NCBI RefSeq assembly: GCF_015752045.1
Contig: NZ_JADOUS010000012.1
Span: forward strand, 1-64,000
Length of the DNA: 64,000 nucleotides
Direction of reading: 5' to 3'
DNA from: Arthrobacter_D sp015752045
GTDB taxonomy: Bacteria > Actinomycetota > Actinomycetes > Actinomycetales > Micrococcaceae
The notes under the pieces were generated by a model that did no database searches, was not told the DNA's origin, and saw only the letters and a program-made list of their open reading frames with translations. The translations under genes and the position numbers were made by a program. Position 1 is the stretch's first letter, and every line of letters begins with the position of its first letter. This document shows positions 1 through 7,457 of the stretch, one piece after another.

Positions 1-229
1 CCGCGGATCCCCCCGTGCACCTCGTGCGCTCCGGCACCGGGGCTCCAGTAGATCGACGAACCGGCGTTCACACCGCTGAAGTGGTTGAACCGACCAACGG
101 CGCCCGGGGTGGCGGTCTCGTCCGTGAGCGGGAAGCCCAGGAAGCCGGCCGGTCCGCCCAACGCGAGATAGCGTCCGCGGATCGCCCCGTGCACCTCGTG
201 CGCTCCGGCACCGGAGCTCCAGTAGATCG
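1..229. repeat. Direct DNA repeat encoding successive LGFP units
   Basis: Positions 1-55 and 175-229 are almost identical (two differences seen), with an offset of 174 bases (58 codons). They encode the end of consecutive LGFP repeat units in the same frame, so the similarity at DNA level suggests recent unit duplication or gene conversion. Confidence 0.75.
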
Positions 230-515
230 TGCCGGCGGCGTAGTCCTGGGCGCGACCCCCCGCGATGTCGTACGCGCTGCCGACTGGCGTGCCGAGGAAC
301 GATGCGCTGCCGCCGAGCTGCTCATAGTGCTGCTCGATCGCGTCGTCGCCGGCCTGCTCGACCGCCGTCAACGCCGGAACGCTCCACTGCACAGCCACCG
401 CTGATGCGGCGGCCGCGGGCGGCCCCAGAGTCGTGCCCCCGAGGCCGCTGCCGAGGGCGCTGCCGAGGGCGAGGGCCAAGACCATTCCGATGACGGCGGG
501 TCGAGACCGGAGCAT
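1..515 (-). CDS. LGFP-repeat secreted protein (C-terminal part outside window)
   Basis: The frame opens with ATG at 515, with AAGGGG five bases upstream, and runs off the window edge after 171 codons, so only the N-terminal part is visible. The first ~35 residues look like a signal peptide: a short Arg-containing start, an Ala/Leu/Gly-rich core and an Ala-rich end. The mature part contains LGFP-type repeats, seen as FLGTPVGS, GFLGFPLTDE and two copies of GAGAHEVHG. LGFP repeats are known from actinobacterial wall-associated proteins and are thought to help attach them to the envelope; a wall or surface role here is inference. Any catalytic domain would lie beyond the edge. Confidence 0.8.
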   Translation of the reverse strand, partial: MLRSRPAVIGMVLALALGSALGSGLGGTTLGPPAAAASAVAVQWSVPALTAVEQAGDDAIEQHYEQLGGSASFLGTPVGSAYDIAGGRAQDYAAGTIYWSSGAGAHEVHGAIRGRYLALGGPAGFLGFPLTDETATPGAVGRFNHFSGVNAGSSIYWSPGAGAHEVHGGIR

Positions 516-912
516 TGTGACCCCTTCGTGTTGACCAAGACATGCGAGCTTGGATCAAGACGCTACGCCCCATGGACGTACCCGGTAGGACCATAAGTCC
601 CGAACCGTGACGACCTCTGCGGCGCCCCGCAGCCGTCGGTTTACTGCACACCCTGAACCGCGGCGCCTCCTGGCGTTGGGTCCTACTCCGCGTCCTCTGG
701 CTCCTCGCCGGCCTGCCGATCTTCGCTGTATCTCGACAGCTCCAGGAAGCTCCATCTATCCGGGTTCCCGGAGCCGCGGGACGCCTTGGGAACCGGACCG
801 GCTTCGCCCGGAGCGAATGCCACCTCATCTGAGTACGGACGGCCCATCCCGTGCCGCCCTCAGGTCAACGCGTGCAGTATCGCGAGGACTTCACGTCCCC
901 TGGTCGCCCTGC
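516..912. other. Intergenic region between the LGFP gene and gntR
   Basis: About 400 bases with no gene I can support. Several frames are open, but they are arginine/proline-rich or lack a start codon. The part next to the LGFP gene holds a GGAC/GTCC dyad (588-600), listed separately. I see no convincing terminator. Confidence 0.5.
584..606 (-). promoter_or_regulatory. Possible response-regulator dyad upstream of the LGFP gene
   Basis: Read on the minus strand, TTCGGGACTTATGGTCC contains the inverted half-sites GGAC and GTCC around a five-base centre, about 75 bases upstream of the LGFP start codon. The left half resembles the DosR/DevR consensus TTSGGGACT, but the right half is displaced by one base, so the match is partial. 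No DosR-type regulator is in this window. Confidence 0.3.
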
Positions 913-1632
913 TCAGTCGATGGCCTCGCTGACCTCGGCGAGCAGCGATTCCATGCACGCCTCCGCCGTCGCGGCATCACCGCCCCTGATCGCTGACGCC
1001 ACCTGCTCGTGCGTCCGGAGTGCGTGCTCCTTGGGATTGTGGGGCATCAGTCCCTGGTGCGTCCTGCCCGAGAGCACCTCGGCGATCACCTCCCGCAGGG
1101 CGTGGAACATCTCGTTGCCGCTCGCCTCGAGGATGAGCGTGTGGAACTCGATGTCCACGTCCAGGAACTCCTCGAGTGATCCGGCCTCGCCCAGCCGCCG
1201 CAGGTCCTCCCCGAGCGCCGCGATCCGCAGGCGTTGTGCGCCCGAGGCGTGCCGGGCCGCGAGCGCCGCCGCAACCGGCTCGACGGCGCGGCGCAGGTGC
1301 GTGAGGGAACGGAACTGCGCCGCGCGCCCCGGGCCGTGCAGCCGCCACCGGATCACCCGGGGATCGTAGACGTTCCACCGCTCGGGGCCCTGCACCACGA
1401 GCCCGATGCGGCGCTTGGGCACGATCAGGTTCATCGACTCCAGCACGCGCATGCAGTCCCGCACCACGGTGCGTGAGACCCCGAACTGCTGCTGCAGGCC
1501 CTCGATCGTCAGGCGTGCCCCCTCGGGCAGCACACCGTCCGCGATGTCCTGGCCCAGCGCGTCGATGATGCGCGTAGGGAACACCGCGGCTGCTCCTCCC
1601 GGTGATCCCGCAGGATCTGTCTGCGACGTCAT
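913..1632 (-). CDS. gntR: GntR-family (FadR subfamily) repressor, probable gluconate regulator
   Basis: A 239-residue regulator. Residues ~10-75 form a winged helix-turn-helix (LTIEGLQQQFGVSRTVVRD, then a beta-wing ending IGLVVQ). The rest is an all-helical FCD ligand domain, with the acidic/His pattern D-x-x-F-H near residue 150 (DVDIEFHTLI). It is divergent from gntK, and two matching palindromes lie between the genes, so repression of gntK-gntP with release by gluconate or 6-phosphogluconate is likely (inference from family and context). I chose the ATG at 1632 over a start nine codons upstream because GGAGG sits six bases before it. Confidence 0.88.
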   Translation of the reverse strand: MTSQTDPAGSPGGAAAVFPTRIIDALGQDIADGVLPEGARLTIEGLQQQFGVSRTVVRDCMRVLESMNLIVPKRRIGLVVQGPERWNVYDPRVIRWRLHGPGRAAQFRSLTHLRRAVEPVAAALAARHASGAQRLRIAALGEDLRRLGEAGSLEEFLDVDIEFHTLILEASGNEMFHALREVIAEVLSGRTHQGLMPHNPKEHALRTHEQVASAIRGGDAATAEACMESLLAEVSEAID

Positions 1633-1700
1633 CGTCCTCCTCCGTGCACCGGCCGCCATCCGGCCGATTCCCCAACCATAGAGCGATCCGATGAACCCAG

Positions 1701-1736
1701 AAAGGTACTACCTTTGAATTGAAAGGTGTTACCTTT
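1701..1736. promoter_or_regulatory. Tandem palindromic operators of the gluconate regulator
   Basis: Two 15-bp near-perfect palindromes, AAAGGTACTACCTTT (1701-1715) and AAAGGTGTTACCTTT (1722-1736), share the pattern AAAGGTNNTACCTTT. Their centres are 21 bases apart, two helical turns, so two repressor dimers could bind the same DNA face. They lie between divergent gntR and gntK and could control both. Confidence 0.85.
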
Positions 1737-1780
1737 ACTCCGATCGTGATCCGTTCCACAGCATCGACAAGGGAGTCAGC

Positions 1781-2299
1781 ATGGATGCACAGCCACACCA
1801 TGTGGTCGTCATGGGTATCTCCGGGTCCGGGAAGACCACCATCGCCACCCGGCTCACGGAACGGCTCGGCTGGGTGTTCGCCGAGGCGGACGACTTCCAC
1901 CCCGCCGCGAACATCGCGAAGATGACCGCCGGGATCGCACTCACCGACGAGGACCGCTGGCCCTGGCTGGAGTCCATGCGCACCTGGATGACCCTCCAGG
2001 CGCGGGCGGGCCGCAGCACCGTCGTCACCTGCTCGGCCCTGAGGCGTTCCTACCGGGACCTCCTCACCGGGGCAGAGGGCCAGGTGCGGTTCGTGCACCT
2101 GCTCGGCGACACCGATCTCATCCTCGAGCGCATGAAGACCCGCAGCGGCCACTTCATGCCGGAGTCGCTCCTGCCCTCGCAGATCAGCACGCTCGAACCC
2201 CTGGAAGCCGATGAGCTGGGCATCCGGATCCAGAACACCGGCACCCCCGACGACGTCACGACCGACGTCATCGACCAGCTCGACCTGCCCAGCAACTGA
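1781..2299 (+). CDS. gntK: Gluconokinase
   Basis: Phosphorylates D-gluconate with ATP to 6-phosphogluconate in the cytosol, feeding the pentose phosphate pathway. The 172-residue length is normal for the small P-loop gluconokinase family. The Walker A loop GISGSGKTT is at residues ~12-20, followed by the family segment EADDFHPAANIAKM and the CSALRRSYRD motif near residue 85. GGGAG lies five bases before the ATG. It is followed 35 bases later by the permease gene, so the two are probably one transcript under the upstream operators. Confidence 0.93.
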   Translation: MDAQPHHVVVMGISGSGKTTIATRLTERLGWVFAEADDFHPAANIAKMTAGIALTDEDRWPWLESMRTWMTLQARAGRSTVVTCSALRRSYRDLLTGAEGQVRFVHLLGDTDLILERMKTRSGHFMPESLLPSQISTLEPLEADELGIRIQNTGTPDDVTTDVIDQLDLPSN

Positions 2300-2334
2300 C
2301 CCCCCCCGATCCGCACCACTTCAACGGAGAAAAC

Positions 2335-3735
2335 ATGCCCATCGAAGGATGGACCCAGAGCCTCACCGCCGGTCCGCTCCTCCTGATCGCTGCAGCGGCA
2401 ATCCTCGCGCTGCTGTTCCTGATCATCAAGCTCCGCATCCACGCATTCGTCTCACTGATCCTCGTCAGCCTCGCAACCGCGTTCGCCACCGGGATCCCCA
2501 CGTCGCAGATCGTCCCCGTGCTGGTCAGCAGCTTCGGAAACACCCTCGGCGCCGTCGCGCTCCTCGTGGGACTCGGCGCGATGCTGGGGCGCCTGGTCGA
2601 GACCAGCGGCGGAGCGAAGGTGCTCGCCGACTACCTCATCCGGGTCTTCGGCGAGCACCGGGCGCCCCTCGCCCTCGGCGTCGCCTCGCTGATCTTCGGC
2701 TTCCCCATCTTCTTCGACGCCGGGCTCGTGGTCATGCTGCCCATCGTCTTCGCCGTCGCCCACCGCCTCGGCGGCGGCGTGCTCCGCTACGGCCTCCCGG
2801 CCGCGGGCGCCTTCTCCGTCATGCACATCTTCGTCCCTCCGCACCCGGGGCCCGTCGCCGCCTCCGAGTTCTTCGGCGCGAACGTCGGCCTCGTCATCAT
2901 GGTCGGCCTCCTCGCCGCGATCCCCACCTGGTACGTGACCTCCTACCTGTACGGTCTCTGGGCCGGGAAGAAGTACGTCCTGCCCGTCCCCGAACTGCTC
3001 GGTTCCGCTGACGAGCAGGCCGAGGCGAACCCGCCGAAATTCGGAACCGTCGTCGGGATCCTGCTGCTGCCCCTCGTGCTGATCTTCCTCAACACCGGCC
3101 TGAACACCCTGGCCCGCTCGGGCGCCGTGGACGAGAGCGTGACCGAGCAGGGCTGGTTCCAGCTCCTGCGCACCCTCGGGGAGACCCCCGTGGCCCTGCT
3201 GATCACCCTCCTCGTGGCGTCCTACGTCCTCGGCCGCCGCCGCGGGATCGACAAGACCGTCCTGGAGAGCACGTTGGAATCGGCACTCGGCCCGGTCTGC
3301 TCCGTCATCCTCATCACCGGCGCCGGCGGCATGTTCGGCGGCGTCCTGCGGACCAGCGGCATCGGTGACGCACTCGCCGACGTCCTCGGCGATCTCGGCA
3401 TCCCGATCATCCTCGCCGGCTTCCTGATCGCAGCGATCCTCCGCATCGCCCAGGGCTCGGCGACCGTGGCACTGACCACCGCTGCCGGCCTCATCTCCCC
3501 CGCGATCCTGGCCGGGGACTACAACGGCCTGCAGCTGGCAGCCCTCGTGGTGGCCGTGGCAGGCGGGTCCGTGGTGGCCAGCCATGTCAACGACTCCGGG
3601 TTCTGGCTCGTGGGCCGCTTCTTCAACATGGACGTCAAGACCACCCTGAAGACGTGGACCGTCATGGAGACGACGATCGGCGTCATGGGCTTCGCCATCG
3701 CCGCCGCCGTCTTCGGCCTCGCCTCAGCCGCCTGA
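2335..3735 (+). CDS. gntP: Gluconate:H+ symporter, GntP family
   Basis: A 466-residue polytopic membrane protein of the GntP/GntT family, importing gluconate with protons. Hydrophobic helices cover nearly the whole length. Recognisable segments include FGFPIFFDAGLVVMLPIVF, the PPHPGPVAA motif, and a C-terminal part with ARGSATVALTTAAG-like sequence (here RIAQGSATVALTTAAG). ATG follows CGGAGAAAAC. Its substrate is assigned from the adjacent gluconokinase and regulator; other sugar acids are possible. The stop codon lies five bases from the stop of the convergent next gene, with no terminator hairpin visible between them. Confidence 0.92.
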   Translation: MPIEGWTQSLTAGPLLLIAAAAILALLFLIIKLRIHAFVSLILVSLATAFATGIPTSQIVPVLVSSFGNTLGAVALLVGLGAMLGRLVETSGGAKVLADYLIRVFGEHRAPLALGVASLIFGFPIFFDAGLVVMLPIVFAVAHRLGGGVLRYGLPAAGAFSVMHIFVPPHPGPVAASEFFGANVGLVIMVGLLAAIPTWYVTSYLYGLWAGKKYVLPVPELLGSADEQAEANPPKFGTVVGILLLPLVLIFLNTGLNTLARSGAVDESVTEQGWFQLLRTLGETPVALLITLLVASYVLGRRRGIDKTVLESTLESALGPVCSVILITGAGGMFGGVLRTSGIGDALADVLGDLGIPIILAGFLIAAILRIAQGSATVALTTAAGLISPAILAGDYNGLQLAALVVAVAGGSVVASHVNDSGFWLVGRFFNMDVKTTLKTWTVMETTIGVMGFAIAAAVFGLASAA

Positions 3736-3740
3736 AGAGG

Positions 3741-4445
3741 TCAGCGCCGTTTTCCGCGGGACCCGGCGGGGCGCGCCGGCTTCCGCGGCTGCGGCTTCCC
3801 CGCTCCCTTCTGCACCTTGGGGTTCCCTCCGGCCGCGGCTTTCTTCGCGGCGGCCTTCTGGGACGCGGTCTTCTTCGGGGCTTCGCGCTGGGAGGGTTGG
3901 CGTGAACTCTGGGCCGTGCGTCCACGCACGATGCCGATGAACTCCTCGACGTCGTCGGACTCGTCCTCCACCCGCCAGGCGATCCCGATGGTCGTCACGG
4001 GAAGCCCGGGGACGGCACGGTGCACGGCATCCCTGCGGGCGTACAGGCGGGCGAGGGACATCGGCAGGACGACGACGCCGGCGCCGGTCGCTGCGACCTC
4101 CACGGCGGTCTTCGGGCCACCGCACTCCTCGATGTCGAGCAGGGGCTCCCCCTCGAGTTCCTCGAGCGGCACGTCGTCGTAGAGGGACAGTTCGTTGTCG
4201 CGTGACATGACCGCGACGGGCTGCTCCTCATAGAGGGGGATCAGGTGGATCCCGGTGCGCTCCACCGGCAGGCGGACGAAGACGACGTCGTCGGAGGCGT
4301 CCAGCAGCGCCGTCAGGGCGTCGTCGTGCTGGTGGAGCTCGAGGGGCATGTCGGGGTGCCGTTCGCGCCATCGGGCCACCCACTTGCCCGGCGTCACGCC
4401 CGGCACGAAGCCGACGGACAGGGTTCTGGGCTGGTCTGCGGGCAT
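3741..4445 (-). CDS. LysR-type substrate-binding-domain protein without a DNA-binding domain
   Basis: A 234-residue protein. Residues ~5-175 resemble the periplasmic-binding-like effector domain of LysR regulators (TLSVGFVPGVTPGKWVARW, EEQPVAVMSRDNEL, TGAGVVVLPMSLARLY). The N-terminal helix-turn-helix of true LysR proteins is absent, and no such sequence lies in front of the start. The last ~60 residues form a Lys/Ala/Pro/Arg-rich basic tail that could contact nucleic acid. The ATG at 4445 lacks a Shine-Dalgarno sequence but sits six bases after TACTGT, suggesting a leaderless mRNA. It is divergent from the DUF5997 gene. Function unknown; annotation as a transcription factor would be unsafe. 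Confidence 0.8.
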   Translation of the reverse strand: MPADQPRTLSVGFVPGVTPGKWVARWRERHPDMPLELHQHDDALTALLDASDDVVFVRLPVERTGIHLIPLYEEQPVAVMSRDNELSLYDDVPLEELEGEPLLDIEECGGPKTAVEVAATGAGVVVLPMSLARLYARRDAVHRAVPGLPVTTIGIAWRVEDESDDVEEFIGIVRGRTAQSSRQPSQREAPKKTASQKAAAKKAAAGGNPKVQKGAGKPQPRKPARPAGSRGKRR

Positions 4446-4451
4446 CTGATC

Positions 4452-4493
4452 ACAGTAACGCCTGCCGGCGACGGCGAGGCGGACGGTTAAGCT
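4452..4493. promoter_or_regulatory. Divergent promoters giving probable leaderless mRNAs
   Basis: On the minus strand TACTGT (4457-4452) ends six bases before the ATG at 4445. On the plus strand TAAGCT (4488-4493) ends six bases before the ATG at 4500. Both match a TANNNT -10 element placed so that transcription would begin at the start codon; neither gene has a clear ribosome binding site. No convincing -35 hexamers are seen. Confidence 0.5.
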
Positions 4494-4499
4494 GGGATC

Positions 4500-4892
4500 A
4501 TGACTCCCGCGAAGAACCCCCAGACCCTGAAACCCGCCACGGCGGCCAAGAAGCTGGGAATCTACCTGCCCGCCGCCCCCCAGGACTTCCAGGAGACCGA
4601 GCTGACGCGCGCGGAGTTCAACGAACTGCAGCAGACACCGCCGGAGTGGCTCGCCGAGCTCCGCCGCACCGGCCCGCACCCGCGTCCCGTCGTCGCGCAG
4701 AAGCTCGGCATCTCCAACGGCGGGCTGTCTCGCGGCGGCCTCACGGATCCCCTGACGAGCGAGCAGATCACCGCCCTGCTGCAGGATCCGCCCGCATGGC
4801 TCGTCGCGGAGCGTGCCACCCAGGCGGCCGTCCGTACCGAGGCGGCGCGGGTGAAGGAGCGCGACGCCGCGCGCAAGGCCTCCGACGCCTGA
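4500..4892 (+). CDS. DUF5997 family protein
   Basis: A 130-residue soluble protein recognised by sequence feel as the actinobacterial DUF5997 family. The N-terminal part has AKKLGIYLPAAPQDFQ; then two similar proline-tryptophan segments, TPPEWLAELRRTGPHPRP and DPPAWLVAERATQ, separated by VVAQKLGISNGGLSRGGL, which looks like a short helix-turn-helix. The tail is charged and helical. No catalytic motif is seen. It is divergent from the orphan LysR-type effector domain, 54 bases between start codons, so the two may share regulation or act together. Function unknown. Confidence 0.75.
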   Translation: MTPAKNPQTLKPATAAKKLGIYLPAAPQDFQETELTRAEFNELQQTPPEWLAELRRTGPHPRPVVAQKLGISNGGLSRGGLTDPLTSEQITALLQDPPAWLVAERATQAAVRTEAARVKERDAARKASDA

Positions 4893-4951
4893 GCGGCGCA
4901 CAGGACCGGGCCCCACCACGCGGGACCCGGTGTCGGGCGGAGGCATGACGA

Positions 4952-4980
4952 TTGACTTATTCGAACACCTGTTCGAATAT
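4952..4980 (+). promoter_or_regulatory. SOS promoter with LexA box inside the -35/-10 spacer
   Basis: TTGACT (4952-4957) and GAATAT (4975-4980) are spaced by exactly 17 bases. The spacer and first -10 base contain CGAACACCTGTTCG (4962-4975), a full match to the Gram-positive/actinobacterial LexA consensus CGAACRNRYGTTYG; the dyad extends one or two bases on each side. LexA bound here would block RNA polymerase directly. The -10 ends six bases before the GTG start of the mutasome operon. Confidence 0.9.
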
Positions 4981-4986
4981 TGACGA

Positions 4987-5811
4987 GTGACGCCTCCAGC
5001 TGCCGGCTCTGCCCTCGAATGGGATGAGCCCTCCCCCAACGCCGGGGCGACACGCCCGGGGGCTGCCGGCAGGCGGGGGACACCGGCAACGGACATCACC
5101 CTCGACCTCCAGGCCCGCATCAACAGCATGCAGGCCGGCACGCTCGATTCCCGCCGCCTGCCCACGGTTCCGGCCCTGGCGCACATCCTGCCCGGCGGAG
5201 GCCTCCAGTCGGGTGGCTCCTACACCGTCCGCAACTCCACCACCCTCGCCATGGCCCTGCTCGCCGGGCCCTCCTCGACCGGCGCGTGGTGCAGCGTCAT
5301 CGGCCTGCCGGACTTCAGCGTGGAGGCGGCCCAGGGCTTCGGCATCAACCTCGAACGCCTCATCCTGGTCCCCGACCCGGGCTCCCAGTGGCTCACGGTC
5401 ACGGCGGCCCTCGTGGACGTCGTCTCCATCATCCTGACCCGGGCCCCGGAACACCTGGCACCCACGGAATGGGCCCGACTCAAGGCACGCCTCCGGCAGC
5501 GCGGGGCGGCACTCATCACCCTCGGCAACGGGAAGCAGACCGACTCCACGCTCGGTGTGGCGGAGAGCGCCTGGGAGGGTCTCGGTTCTGGATCCGGCCA
5601 CCTGAGTGCCCGGCGCCTGAAGATCACCGCGACCCAGCCCTCCGGACGGCTCCGCCATGCCTACGTGGGGCTGGCTGACCTGCAGGGCACCTCTCCGGGA
5701 GCGCCGGGGCTCAATGCCGTCGCACAATCCGGAGCTCTCTTCGACGGCCCCGACACCGCCCTCCCCCCGGCGTCCACCCGGTTCGGACCACGGCTGATGA
5801 AGTCCTCATGA
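4987..5811 (+). CDS. imuA': ImuA'-like RecA-related mutasome protein
   Basis: A 274-residue protein that begins an operon with imuB and dnaE2. It resembles the RecA core in a degenerate form: VPALAHILPGGGLQSGGSYTV is where RecA carries its Walker A loop, and SIILTRAPEHLAPTEWARLKARLRQRGAALITL lies in the Walker B region. No intact GxxxxGKT is visible, as is usual for actinobacterial ImuA'/SulA-like partners. It is thought to link ImuB and DnaE2 to RecA during mutagenic lesion bypass. The first ~35 residues are low complexity. The start is GTG with no ribosome binding site, seven bases after the -10 box, so the mRNA is probably leaderless. It overlaps imuB by four bases (ATGA). Confidence 0.82.
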   Translation: MTPPAAGSALEWDEPSPNAGATRPGAAGRRGTPATDITLDLQARINSMQAGTLDSRRLPTVPALAHILPGGGLQSGGSYTVRNSTTLAMALLAGPSSTGAWCSVIGLPDFSVEAAQGFGINLERLILVPDPGSQWLTVTAALVDVVSIILTRAPEHLAPTEWARLKARLRQRGAALITLGNGKQTDSTLGVAESAWEGLGSGSGHLSARRLKITATQPSGRLRHAYVGLADLQGTSPGAPGLNAVAQSGALFDGPDTALPPASTRFGPRLMKSS

Positions 5812-7457
5812 CGACCACGCCGCCGTCAGCATCCGCCCCGTCGGGACCCGCTGCGTCCGCCGCCGGCACAGGGGCGGCTCCCGCCACCCGGACCATGATG
5901 CTCTGGTGCCCCGACTGGCCCATCACGGCGGCCCTGCGCGAGCATGCCCTGCCCGCCGACACGGCACTCGTCCTCGTGGACCGGGGGGAGGTCTTCGCGT
6001 GCTCCCCCGCAGCACGGCAGGACGGCGTGGGGAGGGGGCTGCGCATCCGCGAGGCCCAGGCCCGCAGCACGGGACTCGTGTCCCTCCCCTACGACCCGTC
6101 GCTGGACGAGCGCACCTTCGAACCGGTGACCGCGGCCGTGGAGACGATCATGCCCGGTGTCCAGGTCATCCGCCCCGGGTTGTGCGCCATCAGGATCAAG
6201 GGCCCCGCGCGCTACTACGGTGGTGAGCGCGGGGCTGCGGACGTGGTCCTCCAGACCCTCGCGGCCATCGGCCTCACCGACCTGCGGATCGGCATCGCTG
6301 ACGGTCCGTTCGCGGCCGAACAGGCAGCCAGGGCCACCGATGAACTGGACGACGACGTCGAGCAGGTGGTCGTCATCCCGGAGGGTGGCTCGCCCTGGTT
6401 CCTCGGCAGCTACCCCCTGGAAGTCCTCGGACAGCCGAAGCTCACCGTGCTGCTCAAGCGCCTCGGCATCCGCTCCCTCGCCGACTTCGCGGCCCTCAGG
6501 GCCTCCGACGTCCGCAACCGCTTCGGCGTCGAGGGCGCCCTGGCGCACCGCCAGGCGAGCGGACTCGACCACCGGGACGTCGTGGCCCGGAAACCTCCGC
6601 CGCACCTCGACGCCACCGCCGATTTCGAGCCACCCCTCGCCCGCATCGACCAGCTGGCCTTCGCATTCCGCACCCGGGCCGGCGAATTCATCGACGGGCT
6701 GCGGGAGGCGGGACTGGTGTGCACGGCGCTGCAGGTCTGTCTGCACACGGAGTCGGGGGAGGTGTCCGAGCGCCGGTGGCGGCACCCGCGCTGGTTCGAC
6801 GCCGACGACGTCGTGGACCGCGTGCGCTGGCAGCTCCAGGGCACCAACGCGTCCGACCACGGCCTGACCTCCGGCATCACCCGGGTCCACATCGTGCCCG
6901 ACATCGTCGAGAACCTCGGCGACCACGCGGACGGCCTGTGGGGAACGGGGCCGGACGAGGAGATCCACCACGGCCTGGCCCGCGTGCAGAGCATGCTGGG
7001 ACACGGTGCCGTGCTGACCGCGGTCATCGCCGGGGGACGGCTCCTCGCGGACCGCCGGGTCTTCATCCCGTGGGGAGACGCACCGATGGGCCAGCCGCAG
7101 TCCTCGACCGCACGGGCCAGGGACCGAGCGCAGCCCTGGCCCGGTCGCCTCCCCGGCCCGGCACCGGCCACCGTGTTCGCCGACCCCGTACCCGCCGTCG
7201 TCGTCGATTCCCGGGGCAACCCGGTCGACGTCGATCCCCGGGGCCTCCTGACCGCCGATCCCTCCTTCTTCAGCCCCGGGCCCGACGACGAACGGCGGCC
7301 CGTGCACTCCTGGGCCGGCCCGTGGCCGATCGACGAACGCTGGTGGGACCCCAGGGGGCGCGTCCTCAACCGCTTCCAGCTGGTGGACCACTCGGGATCT
7401 GCCTGGCTGCTGCTGCTCGAGGACCACGCGTGGTGGGTCGAGGCGAGCTACGACTGA
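5808..7457 (+). CDS. imuB: ImuB, catalytically inactive Y-family polymerase-like protein
   Basis: A 549-residue Y-family polymerase relative. The palm begins MMLWCPDWPITAALREHA where active enzymes have the metal-binding aspartate (usually DMDAFFASVE), and the second acidic site (DE in active enzymes) is replaced by CAIRIKGPARYYGG. It should therefore be non-catalytic, acting as the adaptor that brings DnaE2 to the sliding clamp, as known for mycobacterial ImuB. Thumb, helix-hairpin-helix-like (SLADFAALRASDVRNRFG) and little-finger parts follow, and the C-terminal ~130 residues form a proline-rich linker ending in a Trp-rich tail. Translationally coupled to both neighbours: it overlaps imuA' by four bases and shares one base with dnaE2 (TGATG). 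Confidence 0.92.
   Translation: MTTTPPSASAPSGPAASAAGTGAAPATRTMMLWCPDWPITAALREHALPADTALVLVDRGEVFACSPAARQDGVGRGLRIREAQARSTGLVSLPYDPSLDERTFEPVTAAVETIMPGVQVIRPGLCAIRIKGPARYYGGERGAADVVLQTLAAIGLTDLRIGIADGPFAAEQAARATDELDDDVEQVVVIPEGGSPWFLGSYPLEVLGQPKLTVLLKRLGIRSLADFAALRASDVRNRFGVEGALAHRQASGLDHRDVVARKPPPHLDATADFEPPLARIDQLAFAFRTRAGEFIDGLREAGLVCTALQVCLHTESGEVSERRWRHPRWFDADDVVDRVRWQLQGTNASDHGLTSGITRVHIVPDIVENLGDHADGLWGTGPDEEIHHGLARVQSMLGHGAVLTAVIAGGRLLADRRVFIPWGDAPMGQPQSSTARARDRAQPWPGRLPGPAPATVFADPVPAVVVDSRGNPVDVDPRGLLTADPSFFSPGPDDERRPVHSWAGPWPIDERWWDPRGRVLNRFQLVDHSGSAWLLLLEDHAWWVEASYD

Noticed and set aside
611..832. Open frame with a helix-like segment (WVLLRVLWLLAGLPIF) between the LGFP gene and gntR
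   Set aside because: There is no ATG or GTG in a usable position and no ribosome binding site; it might be a decayed gene but cannot be supported.
977..2152. Minus-strand frame running across gntK and gntR (391 codons)
   Set aside because: It overlaps two recognised genes in other frames and is arginine/proline-rich with no domain.
6719..7456. N-terminal extension of the dnaE2 frame into imuB
   Set aside because: The extension is an out-of-frame reading of imuB; the overlapping ATG at 7457 gives a normal DnaE2 start.
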